Below are positions 50,329 to 62,106 of a stretch of DNA of 64,000 nucleotides, piece by piece. This stretch comes from Ulota crispa (taxonomy: Eukaryota; Streptophyta; Bryopsida; Orthotrichales; Orthotrichaceae), in contig OY987248.1 of assembly GCA_963920765.1 (NCBI GenBank), positions 9,830,539-9,894,538 on the forward strand. The letters run 5' to 3'. Position numbers and translations under genes: made by a program. Under the pieces are notes generated by a model that had not been told where the DNA came from, did no database searches, and saw nothing but the letters and a program-made list of their open reading frames with translations. Each line of letters begins with the position of its first letter. The first letter of the stretch is position 1.

Positions 50329-50744
50329 ATTAACCACTTCCGTAGATCCCCACGATTACATCTACGGTATGGTATGGCAATACGAAGGTAGTCCCGTGTT
50401 TTGATCCTTCCTGGTTGCCACATCAGATTTTCTAACTCGGAGCCAATGTGAGATCTTCGTTGCGAGATGATTGGTGTTGAACACTTTCAAATTAACTACC
50501 TTCGTAGATCCCCACAATTACATCTACAATATAGTATGACAATACGAAGGTAGTCCCACGCTTCGATCCAACTTGGCTTCGATCCTACCTGGCTTCGATC
50601 CAACCAAATCCTACCCGGCTTGGATCCTACCCGGCTTCGGTCCTCCCTGGCTTTGATCCTACCTGGCTGCCACATCAGATTCTCCAACGTGGAGCCAATG
50701 AGAGACCTTCGTTGCGGGCTGATTGGGGTTGAACTCGTTCGAAC
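50329..50744. repeat. Duplicated block with minisatellite expansion
   Basis: A block at about 50329-50486 is repeated at about 50494-50744. Both hold CGTAGATCCCCAC(G/A)ATTACA, then (C/A)AATACGAAGGTAGTCCC, then GCCACATCAGATT and GGAGCCAATG. Between them the first copy has one TTTGATCCTTCCTGG unit, whereas the second has about six units of the type GGCTTCGATCCTACCT. CTACCTTCGTA and TACGAAGGTAG within each copy can pair as a hairpin. It lies about 0.8 kb upstream of the MUCI70/TOD1-like start codon. Confidence 0.8.
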
Positions 50745-51520
50745 AACAAAAAAGCCAGTCTTGCGAGGGAGTCCGTCTTTCGTGATGTCGTATCTGACGA
50801 CTTGATCGACCGGTTCTTCGAGCTCGCCGGACGATTTCTGACGTTTTGTCCTACGGCGCACCGAATTTATGTCGTCCAAGCTTTGTGTCGCAACAAACGC
50901 CGTCGCAATCCGTGCGGAATTCGGTGCAGTATCTTGGACTCTCTTGGGAACCAGAGTACGCGGATCACAAACCTGGATACACATTTTGCATTTTGATAGT
51001 TTTTTGATGAGCGTAGCTCCTAATAGGTGTATTTTCACGGCTGAGAGAGTGTGGAGCACGATTTGAGACAGTTTAGTAAGGATCTTAACTTAGTTTTGAA
51101 TCGGAATTAAGTTAAGATTTGGTGATTTGATTGACTATGGAGATGGAGCAGTGGATTTAGGGTTTGGCAACTCGTTTGCATTTTCTAGGTACAGCAAAAG
51201 GACCTCTCTATTTCCTTTTCTTTACGAATCTGGGAGTGCGTGTTCAAGTTTTAGGTTACGTAGGTTTTTACTTTGGTTTGCGTACGCCACTGTTTCATTT
51301 GTGTGTCGGAGGAAGACGATCTGGTATATCTCTGAGAGGTGGATTATTACGGCTGGCGACCTGACACAGATTTGGAGTCAGGTCAATCATGATGAGTCCA
51401 TGTTGCGAGATTCCGGAACACCGTGAGTTAAGGTAGTGAAAAACCGAGAGGTGTGAGGTTTTAGGGTTGCCGATGATCTGGTTGGGATGATACGAAGAGC
51501 GGAGACTCTTGAATTCGGAC

Positions 51521-54500
51521 ATGGCCCTGCAGAGGCCACCGAGTGGGACATTGTACGTGGGGATCCCGGGGTCCTCCAATGGAGATCATGAAGTCTTGAG
51601 CAGCAGCCAACGACCATCGATAGGGCATTCGAGAATGTATGACGGGGCTCGGAACGATCGAAGTGGCTTACGAGGCAGTACTCTGAATAAGCCTTCTAGG
51701 TTATCGAAAGGGAAGCGGACGCCGCAATCATGGAGGCTTCCTTCTTGTTCGTTGACGTGCGTGTTGGTCGTATGTTTCGTTGGATTGGTGGCCACACTTT
51801 TCAGCACTCAATTTTTGATGGGTGAGATTTTTCATCCTTGACAGTTTTATGATCTGCTTTGCACATGAACTGATGATTTAAACTGGAATTGTATGAAGCA
51901 GTTTTCTTCACTTATTTCTTTTACAGTATCTGGATGTGTACCTTTTGCACTTGATATAAGGATCCGGGTATTAAAACTTATGGTATGTCCTTGTTCTTCT
52001 TTTTGCACAGGTGGTAGATATGCTGCTCAGGTGGATGATGTCTTTGGCAAGCTGGTACTTTCTCTTTCATCTGCTGAAATAGTATTTTGAATTGTTTTGT
52101 GCTGCCCCTTCTTTCGGCAACTTTGAGTTTTGAGTTATGTTGTTGTTGGTGCTCTTTTTAGGATCGGCAGCAGTTGATCAAGGGGAGGTCCCAGGAACAT
52201 GTGGGAAAGCAAGGAGTGGATGTGAAACACGAGCAGCAATCAGGTACTGCATTCCATTTTTCTCATTCTGCATTTTACGAACTCTGGATTGAATGAGTTG
52301 TAGGTCAATTGAAGTCTTTATATTGGTTAGTGTAGAATGAGGATGTTTGGGGAACTTCTTTGTTGACAGTGTTAGTATATGCTATTTGCAGGCAGTGGTA
52401 ATACTGGCAGAGATGGTAGTGTTTGGTTCGGCAATGGTGGAACCGACACTGGTGTGGATGGGGATCAAAGTTCCAATAGTCAGGATGTGCAAAAGAAACC
52501 ACCGAGTGGTAGCTTATATAATGAACGAGGTCGGGAGGAATTGGTAGAAATTGGAACTCGCTACGAAGACCGGCATGTAAATAACGGAAAGAAGGAAGAC
52601 ACCATGGTTGAAAATCGCCAAAATGAGAGCTCGCACGGGGGGAAATTGGATTTCGATGAATATGACGATGATGGAGGTGACGTGGATGTCGAGAAAAAAG
52701 CAGAAGCTGTTGACAATAATGAGGACTCTGGTCGAATGCAGAGATTCAGAGGAGCAGGCGCTAGTGTTCAAACAGATGCTGGGGGCATCGATGACATAGC
52801 TGTACTCGATACACCTGCAGTGCAGAACAGTCGAAGTACTACTGAAGTCCAATCGAACCGAGATACTAATTCTGCTGATGCAAAAGTGCAGAAGCTCCCA
52901 AGAACAAAGAAAAAGCGGCATTCTGCAAGTGCGTATGTTTCAAGTTTATTTACACCTCGTGTATACCAGTTTCCACAATTCGCTGGACTTGCTAGAAGTG
53001 TGCAATTGTATATTAATGTTTTTCGTAAGATACCTATGTTGGTTGTTGGAACTGATTCTTTAATGTTTTGTACAGCTCCTCCTTGTGACATTGACTTCTT
53101 ACACACAACGGAAGGTCTTAAAGAACCTGTGAGTGATGGAGCATTTGCGAATATCTCTTTGAGCTACGTTGAGAGTGAGGAGCGTCCTTCTGGGGACCCA
53201 ATTTGGGTGCCAAAATTTGGAGGACATCAATCGCTTACGGAGAGAGAGGCCTCTTTTCATGCCGAAGATCAGACATTACACTGTGGATTCGTCAAGGCTC
53301 CTAGTGGTGAACCGTGGAGTGGATTCGAGTTGAGCGAAGGCGATAAAGAATATCTCAGTACCTGCCATATTGCAGTGTCTTCCTGCATTTTTGGTGCTTG
53401 GGATAGTTTGAGGACTCCTACAAACAAGAAAGTAAGAAAAGAACACAAACATACATGGGGGGCGAGGTCTTCAATACCGATCTTTTGCTGTTGAACTTGA
53501 AACCATAATCATACTGAGACAATTCTTGATGTCGTACTGATTCTAGTTTGTTTGGTTGCTTTTGCAGATGTCCAATTCTTCCAAGGAAAAAGTGTGCTTT
53601 GTTATTTTCGTAGATCAGAAGAGCTTGGATGTCATTCGGGAGGAAGGGCAAAAACCCAACGATAAGGGGGTTCTTGGTTTATGGAAAATAGTTTTGATAA
53701 AGAACTTGCCATATCTGGATGGGCGAAGAAATGGAAAAGTTCCCAAGCTTTTGACACATCGATTATTTCCCAATGCCAGGTTAATAACAGCCTTCTGCCT
53801 TTGGTTAATGCTTACTATATAGCCTCGATAGCTAGGGAGTGTTGGTGTCACTACTTTTGGCAAATCAATTGCCCTGCACTAGATGGAGCCTTTAAAGTTT
53901 TATGCAGGATTTCAGCACTATTCGGTTGACTGGCTCGTATCGGTTGACTCACGATACATGCTTCCCCTAAATATTGACATGATCGTGGATTTTGACAGAT
54001 ATTCTATATGGCTGGACAGCAAACTTCGTTTACATGCTGATCCACTGTTGATATTAGAACATTTCTTGTGGCGGGGGAATTACGAATATGCTATCTCCAA
54101 TCACTACGATCGTCATTGTGTGTGGGAAGAAGTAGCCCAGAACAAAAGGTTGAACAAGTTTAGCCACAGCATCATTGATGAGCAGTTTCGATTTTACCAA
54201 CGAGAAGGACTTCCACGCTTTAATAGATCGGATCCAGACCGGTACTTGCCAAGTCGTAAGTCTTCCAAGCACTTGTCCTCTATTTGTTTAGAGTAATTGC
54301 TCCCTTGTTACCGGTTTTACATTTCGTGAAGAGTCGATCATCATATTAGAGATAAAACCTTCATGAATTTCTCTTTATTTAATTGCGATCTATTTTAGTG
54401 TATTATGTTGATTTTACTCTTGTTGTAGCATAAGTTCAATGCTACTCTTTTTGATTTCAGTGGCTGAGGAATCTACATGTTTGTCCCAGATACACACTTT

Positions 54501-55218
54501 AAAATTTTATTCCCGTACCCGGGTTTTCCGTATTTGAGTGTGATGACTTAGTTCCGTATGGTTTAATGGTTGTGGTTTCGTTTCCAAACAGATGTTCCAG
54601 AAGGCTCATTTATAGTGAGGGCTCACACTCCCATGTCCAACCTTTTTTCTTGCCTTTGGTTCAATGAAGTAGAGCGCTTCACACCACGTGATCAGCTCAG
54701 TTTTGCCGCAACTTTCATCAAGCTTGCCCGCACGAATCCAACAAAAAAATTCCGGTTCAACATGTTCAAGGTACAATGACGACTTTTCATTTTTCCAGTG
54801 TGGTGCATTATGTTTAATACCAACAGGAATATTTCGAGTCATTTGTGGGGCTATTTGTGGGGGTGTACGCAGGATGAGTCGTTCACATTTTTGCTAAGCA
54901 CTTCAATGATTTTCACTTAGTGCTGGTCTCCGGTATCTATTGTTTGAATGGGGCTCCTTTCAAATAGTTGAGTTTTAATTCCAGTAAAGTCCTGTCTGAC
55001 AAAATATAGATCTTAGTTTCTGTCTAGTCAACTCTTGAATAGTCCTGCTCTTTCCTCACATTAAGAATTGAGCTCACCATACAACCACTGATCAAAGACT
55101 CAGGATCCTAGCCCGCTCAACTTTCGATTTCATGTTGTCACAGGATTGTGAGCGGAAGGCCATGGCTAAGTTGTATCATCACAGGACGAATGCGGGATCA
55201 GCTGTAACTCATATTTAA
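51521..55218 (+). CDS. DUF616 protein, MUCI70/TOD1-like putative glycosyltransferase
   Basis: Type II membrane protein of the plant DUF616 family. Members include Arabidopsis MUCI70 (needed for seed mucilage pectin, putative glycosyltransferase) and TOD1 (reported as an alkaline ceramidase), so the biochemical role is debated. Nine exons join in phase: 51521-51821, 52011-52054, 52162-52243, 52392-52928, 53076-53431, 53568-53779, 53999-54255, 54592-54770 and 55144-55218; 680 aa. A transmembrane segment lies near residues 75-100 (CVLVVCFVGLVATLF). A long polar, acidic stem is encoded mainly by exon 4. The conserved domain starts at PPCDIDFL and shows FGGHQSL, DQTLHCGFVK, CHIAVSSCIFG, LFPNARYSIWLDSK, AISNHYDRHCVW, IDEQF and RAHTPMSNLFSCLWFNE. 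It ends KLYHHR followed by a short tail. Start: ATG at 51521; the frame extends upstream only to a TTG. The gene looks intact. Confidence 0.94.
52929..53075 (+). other. Stop-free in-frame intron (exitron-like) in the DUF616 gene
   Basis: A 147-nt interval with a GT donor (A|GTGCGT) and a pyrimidine-rich TTTTGTACAG acceptor. Its length is 49 codons and it contains no in-frame stop, so both the spliced and retained forms keep the downstream frame. It separates the variable stem from the conserved domain. Confidence 0.7.
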
Positions 55219-55409
55219 TACGAGGTATAATGATACTAAACTCCTGATGTAAAAATCCGTACCTGAAGCTGAGATTTCACTAGTAAACGTCCTCCCCTAC
55301 TCCCACATCATCCTCCTTGATACACCTCGATGCGTTCAAGAGTTTCTTACGATATCACGAGATCTTTTTCCTCCGCAGTTTGCAATTCAATATAGATATA
55401 TTAACAATT

Positions 55410-55735
55410 GGGGAAATTACAAATAGGGGCACAAAATAAAAAAATATTACAGATAGGGGCACAGTTTCAAAATAATTACGAATAGGGACACAGTTTTAAG
55501 TTCTTTTTTTCTAAATTCCCGTAAAATTTTGGTTTGGACATTGGTTGATTTAGACACATTGCACTAAATGTTAGCGAACTTCCAAGAAACTAAGAGGCCT
55601 CTCCAAATCAAGCCTAAATAAGGAAATTTTAGTAAAGTGGTCTTGGAATTGTGCCCCTATTTGTAATTATTTTGAAACTGTGCCCCTATATGTAATTTTT
55701 TTGTTTGTTTTTGTGCCCCTATTTGTAATTTCTCC
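55410..55735. mobile_element. Inverted-repeat element with subterminal repeats (326 bp)
   Basis: Ends GGGGAAATTACAAATAGGGG and the complement ...CCTATTTGTAATTTCTCC. The unit ATTAC(A/G)(A/G)ATAGGG(G/A)CAC repeats three times at the left end and twice inverted at the right end. The core from about 55540 to 55645 is shared with the foldback at 62466-62944 (TCCAAATCAAGCCTAAATAA). TTAA occurs close to both ends but not exactly flanking. Confidence 0.65.
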
Positions 55736-57769
55736 TTAACTTTTTTCTGATGTTTCAATGAACTTATTAGTTTTTCAAATGGTTTTATGGTTTGTGATTC
55801 TTTACATTTTGCAGTAAGTCTTTGCTCCTCTAGCTCTGTTCGCTAATTCTCTCTCAAGATAAACTCCTTGGCGAGCATATCACTTTTCTCTCTCAAAGTT
55901 CTTGCCTTCAATAAATCATCTTTTTGATTTCATTGCAGCTTTCTAACAAATACTGACAGCTCCCTGGATTCTTTCAGGTTCCTGGAAGCTGGCAACCCAC
56001 TTTCTTGCATCAGTTTCTTTTTCGTGTTTAGTTTTCGTGTAACCAACAGGCATTTGGCAGCCTTAACCAATTGGTGTGTTTTGAGGCCGGAATGTTCGGC
56101 CTTAACATTAGGTAGTTTCTTTCCATGTGCGAAAACTCACATTCGACGGACTGGTCTTCCTCAAGGGTCCAAGGAAAAGCGATCACGTGGTGGCAGAAAC
56201 TCAATCATGAGTTAACTTTGTGATAGATGCCTTAGTATTACTGAATACTGCCAGCTTGGTCCTCTGCAGCGTGTTCAGTAAGAACGATTTTTTTTCAATG
56301 TGTAATAATCCGTGTCGACTTGGTGATTTACCTTCCGGAGATTGCTTGGCTGAATTCCGTTCAGCTACAGCTATGAGCTGATGCTTCCTTCAAAAGATTC
56401 AAGGTGCACTTGTATCATCTCTTGAACCCTTGTCCGTTATGGTATGCGTTAAGAGACAGAAGAATACACCGCCAGATGTCTTCATTGTCCAGGCGCCCAA
56501 AATGCTTGTGATATTATAGAGTTTTAAAACACTATAACAACCAATAGTGTTGCTTGTAAAATGTCATTGAAGAGGCCAGGCGAGCTGAGCAGATGGTCCA
56601 TAACCTTCAAGGTAGGCAACTCAAAAAGCGATCTGCCTTTTCATGGCCTTTTGAAGACATGAGATTTTTTGTCTAATTTTCAAACGAAGAGAAATGGATG
56701 CCAAATGTAACACACATTTTTTCGTATATTTTTTGAAGCAAATGTAAGTTATTGATGAATTTTCAAAGTTTTCTGCAGTATGCACCTATTTGTGATTCTA
56801 GCTCTCCCACAAACAGTTCCCTTGTAACTTATGAAGAAGGGATTGAAAGACACCCCTTCTTTTATGACTAAGGAGGGTGCATTCAAAAACCATCTCATAT
56901 CTTATCTTGAGCTACCTATGGGATGCTTTGTTTGAGAGGGGATACAATTTGAACTACCTACCCTGCCTTACCTTTATTGCTGAATGGCATCTCCACAACC
57001 AATCATTGGATGTTGCTTACATGGAACTAATGTAAAATAGTTCAATGTCTAAATCGCTAGGTTTCAGAGCAAGTTGAAAGAGTGACGTGGCTGAACATTG
57101 TAGTTTTGATAGTAAATTTCATAGCAAACAATCAAAAAATCCAAATCTTGTACTTGTATGTCATGTTACCCTTAAGGTTACGTTGCATAATTGATTTTGC
57201 ATAAGTGTGTTGAGAGTATGCAGAATGTTTCTTATAACAATTGGACTTATCTTTTATGGCTATGCAAATTGTTCACAAGTCAAAAATGAAGTCATTTTGA
57301 ATGAGATATAACTTTTGAAGCTTGATTTGAATTACATTGGTCTATCTATTAGCATGAAAACTTGTTCAAAGTTTTTCTAAACTAGCAGCACTTAATTGCG
57401 CTAGTTGAACTTGGGTTTCACCATTTGATTGCAGCATTCAATTGCGCATCTACAATTTCCTTGGGGCAAGATCCATCAAAACACAATAGATGCCAACTTT
57501 TTAATGAAATTGTTTTTCAGTTCAAGAGCAAGGATCTTGCAAAATCTTTGTGATTTTAGCACTTGACAAACCTTCTTGTTTAAAAAAATGAAATACTTGG
57601 GAAAGATATGTTGACCTTATTCTTAGGATAGGGTAGTGGGAAATAATTAAATGGTTTCATTATGAATAACAACATGAGGAGGTATATAGTTTGATGTTGG
57701 ATTTAATGCATTGTGACATTGAAGCCACAAACTAATCTTCTAGCCTCAAAGAACCCAGATTTTGGAATA

Positions 57770-58410
57770 CCCCTAAATGCCCAAGGCATTTTGAGCTTCT
57801 TGGAATTTCCATGAAACCAAACAATCAACTAACCTTTTCATAAATTTCTTCATGTTTTTTTCAATTATAACTATACAAATTCAAACTGATTATCTTATAA
57901 ATTACATAGAAAAAGAAAACACAACAATATCACTTAAAATTTGAAAGATTATGATGTTTGAACATGAAGATGTTAAAACTGCAAAAGTGACTTGAAGTCT
58001 TCCAATCCTCATTTCACATGTCAAACCTAAATAGTTGGTCACCAAAAAAATGAGGTTTAAGGTCATTACCTGTCCAATGTAATCAATTTAGGGTTTTCAA
58101 AATCTACTCCTATACTTTTATTAAATGGATTTCTAATTTAGGTTTTTGACTAAGCTCTAGAGTATTTGAGGCTCATTTTCAAGATCTTCCAACACTAGAA
58201 AACTCAAGATTGCAGTGAACACCCTTGTACAAAAGCTTAAGTAGAAAAATCATCAACATATATTTTCAAAATTATATTTTTGATATTGAAAATAGACTTC
58301 AAATCAAACTTGTATAGAAAATTAATAATTAAAAATAATGATTTGATAAGGTTTTATTCATCTTGAAAGTTTTGGATACACCCAAATTTGGTTGCTTGGG
58401 CATTTAGAGG
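57770..58410. mobile_element. TTAA-family element F (641 bp)
   Basis: Starts CCCCTAAATGCCCAAGGC, ends GCTTGGGCATTTAGAGG; the right flank is TTAA (58411-58414), the left flank AATA, probably a mutated TTAA. The interior is related to 29022-29667 and (inverted) 7449-8503. Non-coding. Confidence 0.75.
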
Positions 58411-59299
58411 TTAAGGTTGTGCTAAATTTTATCTATTGAGCATCACACTATTTAGTAAATTGATTGAAGGTTAACTTTAAGCATCAAATGTAGGTTTAGA
58501 AGACTTGATCCATATTCTAAAAAAGCATAGCAATTAGGTTTGAGGAAGATTTTTAGATTCTTCCAAAACTTCTTCTTTTCTCACAAAAACGTACCAAAAC
58601 TTTCTCAATTGCTATTGGGCTCTGTCCTCTTATCTCCAAAATATCATGGTTGTTTTTGTCCAAATTCATTTTTGTACCACTTCATTCCAATCCTATAAAT
58701 TGGTTGATTTAGGAATAAGTTCCACTCATTGCTAGTGCATCTTTGCAAGGTTTGAATTTGACATAGCACTTCACCATATGAAACATAGGATCCTTCCAAT
58801 TTGTCTAAGTTTGTTTTGAGATGGATTTTGTAAGATTTGCCCAAGATTATGTGAAACTTATTCATAGCATAGGGTTCAAAATTATGCAAATTTTAATATC
58901 ACTAACTCAACCACATCTTTATTGACTTTGACTATTGTTTTTTTCATTGCCCTCAACTTTTGGATGAGCATTGGGTAATTGCCATGGTAATTTTAATAAA
59001 CCAACAAATTTCAAATTTAATGAAGAAAATTTGTTGAAATTTCTATACTTGAAGTGTAGGAAGTTAGATTATTTGTTGTGTTTTCCTTTCACCAATTGAT
59101 TCTAGTCCTTTCACCTTTGTTTACAAACTCCAATTAGTTATCTAGCCATTTTTGCCAATTTAAATTCTCTTTAATGATAGTTCTTTCAAATTTTTATACA
59201 GCACATCTTTTGCAGTAAGTATATCCAATAGCCAAAAAAACGCTTGGGAAAACTAATGTGGCGGCTGTGTGTTTACAAAGGGCACCACCTTTGCCAAAT

Positions 59300-59411
59300 T
59301 TTGTACAATGGAGGGACAATTGTGTTTGGACACAGACAAGGCTTTGGATGAATTGTGAGTTTGTAAGGGGATGCATCTCTGACCAAACACAATTGTCCCC
59401 CATCGTACAAA
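59300..59411. repeat. Inverted repeat, arms ~31 bp
   Basis: TTTGTACAATGGAGGGACAA continues as TTGTGTTTGG at 59300-59330, and its near-complement ACCAAACACAATTGTCCCCC continues as ATCGTACAA at 59382-59411. About 50 bases separate the arms. Likely a small foldback element; no function is assigned. Confidence 0.7.
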
Positions 59412-59929
59412 TATAACCACTAACACATTAGTTTTGGTTGTGTAAATTAATTAGTACAACATTGTAGTTGAAAAATTTGTATTAAAAAAAAAACTCACAC
59501 TCATAGGGTCAACAATGACCCAAGTTGGGGATTTATGTTTTTACTCAATCCAATTCTTCAGATGAAAGCTCATTTTTTTGGCACCAAAGTTCTATTGCTT
59601 TACTTAAAAATACATCTATAGGTGGCCCAAATTTTCTCGAGCAATCAGATTTTGAGAACTAACTGGAACTTGAGTTTGAAACAGCAATAAAAGAGCTGCG
59701 ATTAGTTGAGGAGTAATGAGCATTGAGTGGATTCACACCTTCATTTTCTGACCTGGACAGTTCCGAACCACTTGTACCGCGTTCACACGTTTCCAGGAAC
59801 TAAGCTTAGATATCTGGGTCTCTCTCGCGGAGGAACTCACTATCACTCGATGACCTAATAAGTGAAGTGAGGGGGGATGTTGCAGATCGACAGCGGCGAG
59901 GCGGCTTTGGTGGAAAAAAAAGGGTGGCG

Positions 59930-60823
59930 ATGGAGCTCCGCATTGCCGATCTGCGGGCGGCGTTCGACTTCTGGACCGTGAAGCACCCGGCGATTCAGAG
60001 CTTCAAGTTCGAGGACCACTCCACGATCGGGTCATGGAACTTCGCGGTGTCATCCGTCGTGTTGTATTTGCTGGCGATTCTGGTGCTCAAGTTCATGCTC
60101 AGTTTCCGGGACAAGCCGGTGCGTTTGGGGTTCATTCCCGTGGTACATAACCTGGTGCTTGCAGTCGGATCGTTGGCCATGTTCGCGGGCTGCTTGAATG
60201 CGGCAATAGCCGAGGCTCGCGGGAGCAGCTGGTTGTGGGGGAAGAAGAAAGGCGTGCAGCAGCTGGAGTGGATGCTGTGCTTCCCGCTGGGCACTCGCGC
60301 TGCGGGGCCGGTGTTCTTCTGGTCGTATGTGTACTACCTCAGCAAGTTTTATGAGCTTCTGGACACTGTAATTCTTCTATTTAAGAAGCGATCGCTGAGT
60401 TTCCTCCATGTGTTTCACCATGCGACCGTCATCTTCATGTGCTTCTTCTGGCTTCTCGACACGCAGAGCTTGCAGATCATCGCGCTTCTGACCAACACGG
60501 CGGTGCACGTCGTCATGTACACCTACTATTTCCTCTGCAGCGTCAATTGGCCCCCGCCGTGGAAGAAAGCGGTCACCAATGCACAGATTGTCCAGTTCGT
60601 GTTTAGCTTCGTCTGCGGGCTGGCTACGCTGTGGTTCCACTTCTCCGGACCTGGTTGCGCTGGAATGAACGCCTTTTGCTTCAATTTAGTCTTTAATGCT
60701 AGCCTGCTCTTCCTTTTCGTCAACTTCCATAGCAAGCAATATGGATCTGCTTCTGCCAAACTGTCCAAAGGCAGCACTGCAGGCCGGACTCGCCGTTCAT
60801 TACAGGCTCGCAAGCAAAAGTGA
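59930..60823 (+). CDS. ELO-type fatty acid elongase (3-ketoacyl-CoA synthase, condensing enzyme)
   Basis: ER multi-pass membrane enzyme that condenses malonyl-CoA with an acyl-CoA, the first step of fatty-acid elongation. Single exon, 297 aa from the ATG at 59930; the frame continues upstream only to a GTG at 59867. Family landmarks in order: KFYELLDT (139-146), the catalytic histidine box LHVFHH (159-164, HxxHH intact), NTAVHVVMYTYY (189-200) and the T-x-x-Q-x-x-QF motif TNAQIVQF (216-223). Several hydrophobic segments span residues about 35-58, 72-95, 122-150, 160-180, 182-203, 217-237 and 247-267. The C-terminus is basic (ARKQK), compatible with ER retention. The acyl-chain specificity (saturated versus polyunsaturated, as in moss and liverwort ELOs) cannot be read from the sequence. 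Confidence 0.94.
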   Translation: MELRIADLRAAFDFWTVKHPAIQSFKFEDHSTIGSWNFAVSSVVLYLLAILVLKFMLSFRDKPVRLGFIPVVHNLVLAVGSLAMFAGCLNAAIAEARGSSWLWGKKKGVQQLEWMLCFPLGTRAAGPVFFWSYVYYLSKFYELLDTVILLFKKRSLSFLHVFHHATVIFMCFFWLLDTQSLQIIALLTNTAVHVVMYTYYFLCSVNWPPPWKKAVTNAQIVQFVFSFVCGLATLWFHFSGPGCAGMNAFCFNLVFNASLLFLFVNFHSKQYGSASAKLSKGSTAGRTRRSLQARKQK

Positions 60824-62106
60824 GCTGCTCCTTTGCCGAGATTAGGGCTTGGTTACTTTGCTTAGCGAGAAATCTTCAGTACTGGTGGAGCAGGGCAAGG
60901 GATTGATTAGTTCCAGAGCTCAGTTATGTGGAAAAATTCAAATTGGAAACTTGTGATTTGTTACACTCTGTTGCACCCGCCCCTCGTAGTCTCTCTTGGT
61001 TGCTCTGAAAATGGTTCAAGCAATCTTCTTCCCGGTTTACCATGCTCCTGTGTGAGAGAGGAACATCCGTTGCCTGCGTGGAGATGGTGGCAACACGCCA
61101 TAGCGCTCAGCTTATCATCTCTCATCCGGAGCTGGAAATCCTCTTCAAGACGTCACTTTTTTGAAGTGCTGCACTTTGCAAGACATTCCCTCCAACATTC
61201 TCTTTTTTTGGTGAGTTACTTGCCCTCATGACGCCACATTATGGTAAATACTGACAACCATCGATGAAGCCATGCTGAATCTGTTGGATTAGATTGTATG
61301 CATTTCAATTGGAGTTTGGTTTCGGAACCCTGACGGAACGTTGGCCATGCTTGAGCAGACTCATCTCGGAAACCTTTGATCACGTTTTCGCTCAGGATTA
61401 GGGATTTAGGGTTTAGGGTTACTTGCGGATACTGGAAGCACATTCTTTGGATATGCAAGTTTGAGTTTACTGGTATGTCCGTGCACATTTTGATGCATTC
61501 GGAAGCTTTCATAACTATTGAATACTCATTCAAGCTTTTTGTGGATGATGCTTTATAATTATACTGTTTAATTGGGCAGATTTGTTGCCTAAGCATGCTT
61601 GTTGTTGTCCACTGTGATAGTCCCCTGGTCTCTTCCGTTTAGAGTAAGTCGCTCATGAAACTAGGGTTTTCCGGTGAATCGATTTCAACAAGTTTGTAAG
61701 GTCTGTTTGTTCAGAGCATCGTACTGGCACTCTTTTAGGATTCTGTGATCATAATCAACCACTCTATGACATTCCCAAAACTAAGTCCAGACTTCTCACA
61801 TCTGCTAAACGTTTCAATTCTTTTGGGAGAAAATCGATCTTCTCTTGAGTTCTTGCTCGCAAAACTGACAATCTTCTTAGGAGATAATCAACTTTTTATC
61901 GTGCAAAAATAATCAAGTTCAAGAATTCTCGAAACAACAAGGTACCAGTTTTAAAGAATCGTTCTTGGGTCACAACTCTACAAAAGGATGGAGAAAATTG
62001 TACTTGAGAAAAGAGGTTATGGTGAGAAATCCACGGAAGTTTGAAATATCGTTTCTTATACGGCACAATACGTACAACGGAGTATTTCATGATCAACTTT
62101 TAAAGG

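Larger units (their letters stand above)
55219..59929. other. 3' flank and AT-rich spacer
   Basis: Contains an inverted-repeat element at 55410-55735, TTAA-family element F (57770-58410) and a hairpin (59300-59411), listed separately. The 56.0-56.6 kb stretch is less AT-rich and has a short frame at 56024-56215 without a recognisable domain. Sequence from about 59.7 kb is probably the promoter and 5' UTR of the elongase gene. No further gene is seen. Confidence 0.55.

Noticed and set aside
50496..51059. 187-aa minus-strand frame
   Set aside because: Covers the duplicated minisatellite block; the repeated DRSQVGSKP-type peptide comes from the tandem repeat and not from a conserved protein.
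59867..59929. N-terminal extension of the elongase
   Set aside because: It begins with GTG; the first ATG in frame is at 59930, which matches the usual family start and length.
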